Shown: positions 22,556 to 31,944 of the stretch, in pieces | Position numbering within the stretch: the first letter of the stretch is position 1 | Layout: the number at the start of each line of letters is the position of its first letter | DNA from: Isoetes taiwanensis | Taxonomy: Eukaryota > Streptophyta > Lycopodiopsida > Isoetales > Isoetaceae | Reading direction: 5' to 3' | NCBI GenBank assembly: GCA_021234155.1 | Contig: JAJEKV010000026.1 | Coordinates: 1,984,001-2,048,000 of the forward strand | Length of the DNA stretch: 64,000 nucleotides | Notes under the pieces: generated by a model | Seen by the model: the letters and a program-made list of their open reading frames with translations, nothing else | The model's database searches: none | What the model was told of the DNA's origin: nothing | Made by a program: the position numbers and the translations under genes

Positions 22556-25443
22556 GTGGACAGAAAATTTGTCTATTGCACATCCCTATGGCGGAGAAAG
22601 TTATGCACACACAAATGATGATATCTTGAGTGTTTTTCAACATTTATGACTGATATTTGAAATGACTATCATTGGTGCAGAGTGGCAATGCAGAGTGGAA
22701 TAGTGGCACACGAGATATATGAGTCTAGTCCCCAAAATGTAGAGCTTTGTCAAGGGTGAAAGTTAAAAAAATAGGCATGACTAGTAAAGGTGTGCCCGAC
22801 GTTGCTATACATAACTAAGAGAGTGTTTTATGGGCCTTTGATTGAGGACTCCTTGCTCAATGCGGATATGGTCTCAGTTTATGAGTTGGGCGTTAGTACA
22901 AAAAGGACTAAATGGTAGAAATTTATCACTTTAGCATTACCACACCATACCAATATCTAAAAGCATATGGGCTAATCTTTTTTTCTCCCTATTTTCTACA
23001 TTCATTCTTTCTATATATGACCTTCAATGACATTTGAATTTGACTTAGTTGTAGATGTAATAAGTTGCAAGTTTGAAAACCTTCTTTTTAAGTTTTTGGA
23101 GTTTTCACTTTTAAAACCATAGTCCATAAGCTCCTTTTAATACTTTAGCATGTCTCAATTGCTTCATAATGGAATGAGAAATGCATATGCGAATCTCATG
23201 CAAATGAAAAACATACACCTGCAAGCCAAGAACAAAACTTTGACTCAAACAAAGTGCTTAAGTAGGCACGTATCCATACAACATCTCTTGTTTCTATGGC
23301 ATTACCCCAGACAACTAAACCCATAAAACTGCACATACGACACAACCCATAAAATTGCAATGTTTCGCAAAGTACTTGCATCACATTTATATTCTAAAGC
23401 TTAGCTAAGATACAGTATACATGACCTAGATAGTGGGCAAAAAAAAAGGCATGGCAGACTCATTTCGAAGGAATTAACTTTATACCATGCTATTAGCTCT
23501 ACGAAAAAGAAGCTCAATTGCTCAAATCCATTTCTAAAAATTGAATTCATATCAAAATGGGTACCAATTAACAATGTCAAAAATTGGAAAAAAAATGCCA
23601 TTTGCATGAGTTAGCTAACGGACAAAAAGTTTTTGTGTAAGTTGAAACTTTCATGAGCTTGTGGATTAACTGGTCCATTGGCAAAATTTCTTTAAGATAA
23701 GAGTAGAGCACTCTATGGGCTAGAGTGGAAACAAGCTTGACCTTATTGAGACAAACATGACATGTGCCCCAACATAGTACTAAATAAGTGGTTTGCACAA
23801 TTGACTGTTACTTGGTGCAGCAAAAAAGAGGTGTAATAGTATCACATTCAACGGCCAAGATAAGCGGCTGAGATCGTGATCCAAGTCCTGTGATAAGCGG
23901 CTGAGATCGTGATCCAAGTCCTATGATAAGCGGCTGAGATCGTGATCCAAGTCCTGTAATGTTATTGGTCAGAGATTAACGGCCCAGAGTTTCGAGCCAT
24001 TTCTGCCCTGCTGTTTGTGCAGCGACCGACTTGCCGCCTCTATCTCCCTCCACTGTCATCTGATGAGGTTCAAACCTCTGCTGCATTTGCTCAAGAACCG
24101 GCCCAAGCATCGGCCATGGCTCCCGTCTCCTTGCTAGCCCTTTCCAGCCTTCTTCACCATCTCGGATGGTTTTGTTCTGCTTGCTGGTTTGAATCCCCGT
24201 CTTCTGCCTTCTGGTTTCAATCCCCAGTCAACCATGTCTACGCCAGCAGAAAGGTAGGTCGTCTTCATCGGATTTTTTAAGAAAAAGTAAAGAAGCTATG
24301 GCGATTGAAAGCAAGCTATGGCGAATTATGCTTCTGTAACAGACGAAGAAGGTGCACTGATTAGTGGGCAGGTCTCCAAATTTGTGCTTTTTTAATGCTC
24401 CTTTCCAAGTTTATCATGTCTGTTTGTGGATTATGGCAGACTGGAGCTTCGATTCTTGTTCTTTGCTCAGTAATTTCTGTCTTGCTGTGGTCTGTTGGTT
24501 TATGCTGTGGTCTGTTGGTTTAGCCCATATTTCATTCTTGATGTAGATATCAGGTCGAAAGAAATAAAGCCCTGTTCCTTGCCATCGGAGACTGGGGCAA
24601 ATTCGGCCTGCATACTGCCTGGCACTCTGGCAATTCTGTGCTCAAATCAGTCTATCCCTTTTTTCCCTTTTGGCTTTGATGCGTTTGGTTCAAGGATCCG
24701 CCCCCTTTTCGATCTCCTTGTTTTATGCACCTTCTTGATTCGGCCATCAACATTCTACCTTCAGAACAGCTCTACTGCTGAAGAATTGGCATGGAGATTT
24801 TGTTGTACGCAGATGGGGAAGTGATTCAAGCTTTGCAATTTTGTTTAGCAATGTCTACAGTGCTCTTTGCAAAAGCCATGGCATTCAGGTGCTTCAAGAC
24901 AATAAGGATCCTTCAATGTCTTATCCTGATGTATGGCTAGCCCTTTTGAAAGGAAGTTTTTCAGAACTATGAGGGTGTGATGGTGTGAATGTATTGCCTT
25001 TGATCTCACCTGTATCACCTCAAGCTTGATGTGTTTAAACTCAACTGCGCTCTGATACGCTGTGCGCGTATTATATATTTATGTACAGATGTTCTTGGCT
25101 GTTCTTGACATGTGACACCATGCATTTTAATATCAGATACATTGAAAATATCTATTTTTGTTATTCAATGGTTTTATGTGCATGTATTTTATTGGTATTC
25201 AATGGTTCAGTCTTAGAAACAAGCACTTATATATTAAGAAAGCACTTAAATATATGCTCATTAGATAATGCCAAAACTCATTTGTTTGCTATTGCAATTA
25301 TGCAATCTTTGTGACAACGGAAAAACTGCAATTCTTATGTTTTGATGTTTCTTCAAAACTACATTAAAAAAAACATGTGTATGAGTACGAAAACAACATG
25401 TGGTTTCACTACAAACAATGAAATAATGCGTCGACAATTGAAG
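22556..25443 (+). other. noncoding part of copy B, including about 0.5 kb missing from copy A
   Basis: Mirrors 7741-10273. The 33-bp tandem repeat is at 23861-23958. The stretch of about 23959-24455 is absent from copy A. It is less AT-rich and has a CT-rich leader and a possible donor (AGAAAG then GTAGGT near 24253), so it looks like a captured exon or UTR. No protein domain is recognised in its open frames. Confidence 0.5.
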
Positions 25444-26669
25444 AATAGAATAGAATAGAATATGATTTTATCGTCCACGGAGACCAACTGGCCTATGGGA
25501 CCCAAGTACAAAGAGAGAGCAGCAGGTGTATTACTACCAGGATTAAAAAACCCCCGCCCCGAAGGGTTTTCGGGGGAAAAACCTTAGTAGCAATAAGGAT
25601 GCTGACATACTACACAGTTATATACATAATCACAAGTACAGCTGAGGTTAATGTCGGACAGGGGGGCATAACTGAGTCCGCGTATCTATTACCTCCCGAG
25701 GTAATGATCCCAACAAGCCTCCGAGAGGCCATGCTCGATTAGCTCATGCAAGGCCCGATGGGGCACAACTAACCGAGCATACCGAGCCGGATATGCTCGT
25801 CGTGACGGACAGGCCTGGAGGGCGTGACTTTCATCCTCAATGGCTCGTTGGCAAAGACTCGACGGACTCGTCCTCACGCTGCTCGAATCCATCTCCCCGT
25901 CTCAATGCGCGGAGGTGGTGTGCACTGTCTTAATGGAAGCAATCACCCCCGCTTTTTTCATGGGTAGATGGGTGCGCGGTAGTGGTGTGGGCCCCTCGTG
26001 AGCATGGGATTAACCTGCGCTGTCGATAATTTGCCACCTTGACATGTGACAGGGGCCTCTGCATCCCAAAGCTTGGCCATGAAGCAAGCATCCAAGTCTT
26101 GCTTTAAGCATCCAAGCATCCAAGCATCCAAGCATCCAAGCATCCAAGCCTGCGGTGACCCGTAACGATGGATGCATCCCAAAGGTGTGGTAGTAGAAAA
26201 CTCAATGCCCAAATACTTATAAGATCGAGCCACCTCCACTACCTGCCCCTGGTAAGTGAATGAGGGAAGGCGTGGGTGCCGGATGATGGGGACCAGCCAA
26301 GACTTGTCTTGGCCAAGTTAACTCTCATGTCGGTGAATTGGCGAAAAGTGTCCAAAGCATCCGGTGGCGTTGCATGTCCTCCGGGTATATGCGGCAGGTC
26401 AACATCATCGGCATATATGAGTTGCGGATTATGTGGTGCATCAACTGGCGCCTCCCGTGCTTTCGGCTAGCCATTCTTCTAGCTGGTCAATGTACAAGCC
26501 GAAGAGCGTCGGGGATAGAGGGCAGCCCTGGCGCACCCCAATGCTACTAACAACGGGCTCCCCCGACAGTGTGAGACGACCGGAGCAAGCCTCGTATAGT
26601 CTGTATATAGCATTCTGCAAGTCGACGGGGGTCCCTAGCTGTCTCAATCTGTCCCACAACTTATCCCGA
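25444..26669 (-). mobile_element. truncated, internally deleted LINE with (TATTC)n tail
   Basis: On the - strand the order is: reverse transcriptase (GVRQGCPLSPTLFGLYIDQL, 26441-26659), YADD in another frame near 26410, a region ending in the C-terminal motif CQRAIEDESHALQACP (25689-25892), then a TATTC-repeat tail at 25444-25465. Copy A at 10273/10274 is the empty site, so both borders are exact. Comparison of filled and empty site shows no obvious target-site duplication. The body is only 1.2 kb, so much of ORF2 is missing. Confidence 0.85.
26107..26149. repeat. 8-bp microsatellite (GCATCCAA)5 inside the LINE
   Basis: Five tandem GCATCCAA units expand the LINE frame into a short DAWMLGCL-type repeat on the - strand. 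Post-insertion slippage is the likely origin. Confidence 0.8.
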
Positions 26670-27049
26670 GAAACTATGCTAAAATTTTTACATATTGTTT
26701 CTAGCTGAAGACCACATCTAAGGGAAAACTATGCTAAATTTTTACATATGCATTGTTTCTAGCTGAAGACCACATCTAAAAACCATACGTTGTTTTTTAT
26801 TTGGGGGGAAAACCACGCATAAAATTACGCATTGTTTTCTCTAAAAACCATGGGTAAAAACTACATAGAAAAACACGCGTTGTTTTTGTCTAAAAAACCA
26901 CGCATGGAAGCTATGCATCTTTTGTGTGTGAAAAACTACATTAAAAAACTACTGTTGTTTCTAGCATTTTCGGAACAATAATATGGGTGGTCTTTGAGTG
27001 TTGTTTTATTGCAAAAACAACAGCAAAAAACTACATATAGAGCAGATTT
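26670..27049 (+). mobile_element. A/C-rich CACTA-like subterminal region with terminus (copy B)
   Basis: Matches 10274-10631, but here the end is present: GCAGATTTTGGGGTTATAGT runs to about 27062. The complement begins CACTATAACCCCAAAATCTG. Confidence 0.45.
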
Positions 27050-27062
27050 TGGGGTTATAGTG

Positions 27063-27235
27063 TCAAGGTTAAGATAGAGACAATACTATTGGAGGCCAAA
27101 ATGAATGCATTCGATTTAACATTTGCAGTTATTGAGATGTTATAAAAATACCCAGTGCCCAGTGTTGGGTACTTTTTTAGGTAGTTTTATGGTTCCTAAA
27201 TGGTACTTTTTTTGATAGGGTGTAGCATGCTCATG
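27063..27235. other. unique leader of minisatellite array 5
   Basis: Includes GGGTACTTTTTTAGG and ends GGGTGTAGCATGCTCATGCC, comparable with the leader of array 3 at about 11640-11715. It may be a fixed edge of the array-bearing element. Confidence 0.45.
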
Positions 27236-29440
27236 CCCGCCTAGGTGGCATATTTGAGCCAACCTTGGCATGTTGGAGCCTAGGTGGCATGTTGTGAGCC
27301 ACCTTGGCATGTTGGAGCCTATGTGGCATGTTTGAGCTGCCTTGGCATGTTTGAGCCTAGGTGGCATGTTGGAGCCTAGGTGACATGTTTGAGACACCTT
27401 GGTATGTTTGAGCCTAGGTGGCATGTTTGAGCACCTTGGCATGTTTGAGCCACCTTGGCATGTTGGAGCCTAGGTGGCATGTTGGAGCCCGCATGGCATC
27501 TTTGAGCCACCTTGGCATGTTGGAGCCTAGGTGGCATGTTTGAGCCAACTTGACATGTTGGAGCCTAGGTGGCATGTTGGAGCCCCACGTGGCATGTTTG
27601 AGCCACCTTGATATGTTTGAGCCTAGGTGGCATGTTGGAGCCTAGGTGGGATGTTTGAGCCACCTTGGCATTTTGGAGCCTACGTGGCATGTTTGAGCCA
27701 CCTTGGCAAGTTTGAGCTTAGGTGGCATGTTGGAGCCTAGACGCATTGAGACACCTTGGCATGTTTGAGCCTAGGTGGCATGTTGGAGCCCACGTGGCAT
27801 GTTTGAGCCACCTTCGCATGTTTGAGTCTAGATGGCAGCCTAAGTGGCATGTTTGAGCCAACCTTGGCATGTTGGAGCCTAGGTGGCATGTTTGACCCAA
27901 CCTTAACATGTTGGAGCCTAGGTGGCATGTTGTGAGCCACCTTGGCATGTTGGAGCCTGCGTGGCATGTTTGAGCTGCCTTGGCATGTTTGAGCCTAGGT
28001 GGCATGTTGGAGCCTAGGTGACATGTTTGAGCCACCTTGGTATGTTTGAGCCTAGGTGGCATGTTTGAGCACCTTGGGATGTTTGAGCCACCTTGGCATG
28101 TTGGAGCCTAGGTGGCATGTTGGAACTCGCATGGCATGTTTGAGGCACCTTGGCATGTTTGAGCCTAGGTGGCATGTTGGAGCCTTAGGTGGCATGTTTG
28201 AGCCACCTTGGCATGTTGGAGCCTAGGTGGCATGTCGGATCCCCACGTGGCATGTTTAAGCCACCTTGACATGTTTGAGCCTAGGTGGCATGTTGGAGCC
28301 TAGGTGGGATGTTTGAGCCACCTTGGCATGTTGGAGCCTAGGTGGCATGTCTGAGCCACCTTGGCATGTTTGAGCCTAGGTGGCACGTTGGAGCCTAGGT
28401 GGCATGCTCGAGACACCTTGGCATGTTGGAGCCTAGGTGGCACGTTGTAGCCCACGTGGAATGTTTGAGCCACCTTAGCATGTTGGAGCCTACGTGGCAT
28501 GTTGGAGCTTGCGTGGCATGTTTGAGCCACCTTGGCATGTTTGAGCCTAGGTGGCATGTTTGAGCACCTTGGCATGTTTTAGCCACCTTGGCATGTTGGA
28601 GCCTAGGTGGCATGTTTGAGCCTAGGTGGCATGTTGGAGCCCACGTGGCATGTTGGAGCCTAGGTGGCATGTTTGAGCCAACCTTGGCATGTTGGAGCCT
28701 AGGTGGCATGTTTGAGCCAACCTTGGCATGTTGGAGCCTAGGTGGCATGTTGTGAGCCACCTTGGCATGTTGGAGCCTGCATGGCATGTTTGAGCTGCCT
28801 TGGCATGTTTGAGCCACATTGGCATGTGGGAGCCTAGGTGGCATGTTGGAGCCCGCATGGCATGTTTGAGCCACCTTCGCATGTCTGAGGCACCTTGGCA
28901 TGTTTGTGCCTAGGTGGCATGTTGGAGCCTAGGTGGCATGTTTGAGCCAGCTTGGCATGTTGGAGCCTAGGTGGCATGTTGGAGCCCACCGTGCCATATT
29001 TGAGCCACCTTGGCATGTTGGAGCTTAGGTGGCCTTGGAGCCCGCGTGGCATGTTTGAGCCACCTTGACATATTTGAGCCTAGGTGGCATGTTGGAGACT
29101 AGGTGGCATGTTTGAGGCACCTTGGCATGTTGGAGCCTAGGTGGCATGTTTGAGCCTAGTTGGGAGGTGGCATGTTGGAGCCCATGTGGCATGTTTGAGC
29201 GACCTCCTATGTGGCATGTTAGAGCCTGCATGGCATGTTTGAGCCACCTTGGCATGTTTGAGCCGAGGTGGCATGTTGGAGCCTAGGTGACATGTTTGAG
29301 CGACCTGGGCATGTTGGAGCCTAGGTGGCGTGTTGGAGCCCACGTGGCATATTGGAGCCCATGTGGCATGTTTGAGCCACCTTGACATGTTGGAGCCCAC
29401 ATGGCATGTTAGAGTGGGTGTGGCATGTTTGAGTCCTTCA
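27236..29440 (+). repeat. 19-bp minisatellite array 5 (about 116 monomers)
   Basis: The longest array, in the same orientation as arrays 1, 2 and 4. The portion 27027-29060 (leader plus most of the array) is missing in copy A; 29061-29440 matches 10632-11040. Larger repeated blocks inside it suggest unequal exchange. Confidence 0.95.
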
Positions 29441-29639
29441 AGAAATGCCTATATGATGCCAAACCAGTGTCTATCTTTGGTTCTTCGTATCAATGTGTCT
29501 TCGACAAATTGCCAAGTGATAGATGTCTTGAAGTTCACGCTCTATAAACTCTCACACACACATGTATGAAGTAAAATGCTAATGACTCTGTCAAGCATGC
29601 ATACAACTCTTTTATCCGCCATTTTGTGGCGGTAATAGC

Positions 29640-29982
29640 ATGTGGAGAACTTGGTCATACATGGATTCTTAGAAAACCCATAAAAAACCACACCTCAAAA
29701 AAACACTACCTTAAAAAACACCACCTTAAAAAAAACATCCCTTCAAAAAACCATACCGCCTGAGAAAACAACACATCCTTAAAAAAGAAACTACACCTCC
29801 TTAAGAAACCACACATTCTTAAAAAAAAAAGCTACGGTTCCCTAAAAAAATCTACAGCATATCCTTGAAAAACCACACCTCCATATAACTACGTGTAGGT
29901 TTTTTCTAAATCTTCAAAAAAACAATCCGTATTTTGTTTTTGCTGTTGTTTTCAGCCATGGACCAAATGTTGGGGTTGTAGT
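29640..29982 (+). mobile_element. A/C-rich repeats and CACTA-like terminus (copy B)
   Basis: Matches 11270-11587 and ends in TTGGGGTTGTAGTG at 29982. Beyond it the sequence is unrelated to that beyond copy A. Confidence 0.45.
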
Positions 29983-30027
29983 GCTTGCGTGCAGGGTCCG
30001 AAGGGAGAGCCCAAGAGAGAGAACAGT
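29983..30027 (-). repeat. inverted fragment of the 660-bp unit
   Basis: The reverse complement reads from GTTCTCTCTCTTGGGCTCTC to CTGCACGCAAG, matching the unit just left of the point where the partial unit at 19534 begins (CTCTCGACC). The two pieces together restore a continuous unit junction. Confidence 0.6.
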
Positions 30028-30064
30028 GGTAGTCCGCAATGAGAACATAAGTGATGGCCATTGA

Positions 30065-30600
30065 TACGGAAAGGTAAGGTATATTTTTCTCCATAAACAA
30101 GGGCTTGAAACCAATGTCTTCTTTGCAGCTGACTATTATAGGTACTATATTACGGATGGTCAAATCCAACTTGATGTTTCAACAGGTATGCCCATCCTGG
30201 CACAAGGGATGGAACCTTTTGACCATGAATCAATCTTGCCTGTTCGGCACATTCTTCGAGAGATATGCATTTTGCCAATGAGGGCAGCCACAGATAAAAG
30301 TTCTATTGCATTTGAAACAATGACCAACAAACTACCAGATAGACTTCTACAGTTAAAAGTTGGAAACATTCATGTTTGGCCGTTAGAGGGTGATATAGTT
30401 GCAGTTCAAGCGGTGAAACATGGTATTGCTCCTCATTTAAGTTCATATGATGGATGTTCGTATGTACTGCAGTCAATGAAACAGAGAGAAGGGTTAAATT
30501 AACATGGTTGACATCAGCAAGCAAGAGTGGACAAGAATGTTTTCAGATTTCTTATGAAGAGAAACGATGGCAATCTTGGAATTGTCTCTTGAGAGTAATG
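30065..30600 (+). pseudogene. unrecognised protein-like frame, frameshifted
   Basis: An open frame from about 30065 to 30502 has normal protein-like composition (for example YYRYYITDGQIQLDVSTG and ILREICILPMRAATDKSS). It then shifts frame near 30470 and continues as KLTWLTSASKSGQECFQISY to about 30590. The unbiased composition and the continuation across one indel suggest a once-coding exon and not noise. I do not recognise the family. It lies just right of copy B and 0.7 kb left of the trehalose-phosphate synthase remnant, with no visible link to it. Confidence 0.4.
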
Positions 30601-31321
30601 AATTGTAGAAAGGAGGGACGTGGGTAATGCTACTTTCATGTTTGAAGTCTCTTCATGTATCTCTAGCTTTGCAAGGGAGTTTTTCAGGCAGGTAAGGTAG
30701 TGTAGTAAATGTTTTTCTTTATGATGCTTGTACCTTTATCATCTGGTAGCACACCAGGCAATATATTTTTTTGTTTACAGAAACTGTATCACTCAGGTTG
30801 TCATTTTTTTAATTTTTAGATGATAAGAGAGTACAAATGTATTAGCTTAAAGATAATTTTGTTGATATTATATGCTTATATGCTAGGAAAAGTTAATTAT
30901 TGCTGTAATAATCGTTCTGTTAGATAATTTGGAATTGCTATTTTCCACAGGATATCATATATGCGCTTCATAAGAGTATCTTATATTTAAAGAGAATCTG
31001 GTAACGTGGAGAGGTTTTTAAAAAATGCATCTTTGTTAAATATATTAGTGGACTCTTAGGTTTATCTCTATGGGAATACATAAAATGATTTACATAAGTC
31101 AATGTTGCCGTACTACAGATAGTATTTTGCCTTGCAGACCACTTTGGAAGGAAATTTTGAGCTTGGAGATATTCTGGTCTCACACATTATGGTAATGGAA
31201 TTATACAATTTTGTTTAATTGGAGATTAATTGCAAAATTTCTTCTATGTTCTTAGGTCATTATCACTAGAATATTATATTTGTAGAAATTGGAGACTCCT
31301 CTGAACCTTTAACTTGACCTC

Positions 31322-31940
31322 TACTAGATCATGGGCTCTAGGACTGAGTGCAGAAGGCCTCGTGAGTGCTTGCCTGGTAAGCAGTTCATGTCTTTTTGTA
31401 CGCTTCTCAACCTGAGCTTTTATATGGTTTGATATTCCTTTCCTTATCTTAGCAAGTGTCTTTGTGTTTCTGCAGGTGTTAAGCAATTCGTGACAAAATG
31501 GACTGGGTAAAAGTTGAAGATGAGAAAGGTCAGTAGTCCCTTTCAAAAGCTCTGTAGAAGAAGGCAAGAATGGCCCATCTTATTCCTTATCATGTCATTT
31601 CTTTTGTTATATCTTATTACATCATTTTCTTTGGTGTTATTCCTTGAAATTATTAGACTGCCTTGTTTTACCAATTAGCTAAGACACTAGAAGATCCTAG
31701 CAAATGGAGTTCAATATCTTGTTTAGTGATTATTTATCTTACACTCTTTAATGCAGGACTCATACCGGTATTTCTAGATGAAGAAACTGCCGACCAGTAT
31801 TATAATGGATATTGCAGCAATGTATTATGGCCTCTTTTCCATTATATTGTTTTCCAGCAAGAAGCTTGGTTGGCAGACACACGTAATTTGCATTCTCAAT
31901 ATAAGGCTTATCAGAGAGCTAATACACTATTTCAGAGGCA
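31322..31940 (+). pseudogene. trehalose-6-phosphate synthase (class I, GT20) remnant
   Basis: Pieces of the N-terminal synthase domain appear in the right order. SWALGLSAEGLVSACL ends at a GT donor (31376). GVKQFVTKWTG follows an acceptor at 31475. After a one-base frame change comes WVKVEDEKGQ, then QLAKTLED (about 31673). GLIPVFLDEETADQYYNGYC and the LWPLFHY motif lie in an exon at 31757-31937. The pattern matches the TPS1 segment spanning SAGGLVSAL to YYNGY...LWPLFHYL. The enzyme joins UDP-glucose and glucose-6-phosphate. The first two pieces do not join in phase, and no other TPS exons are visible on either side, so it is a degenerate fragment. Confidence 0.8.
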
Positions 31941-31944
31941 GTAG

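Larger units (their letters stand above)
19910..29982 (+). repeat. segmental duplication, copy B
   Basis: This is the homologue of 5150-11587. It is longer because it holds a LINE (25444-26669), a 2.0-kb minisatellite block (27027-29060) and about 506 bp near 23950-24455, none of which is in copy A. It ends at the same GGGGTTGTAGTG motif as copy A. Confidence 0.85.

Noticed and set aside
7245-29440. Regular arrays that might suggest CRISPR
   Set aside because: Monomers are contiguous degenerate 19-mers without unique spacers or cas genes, in a plant nuclear context.
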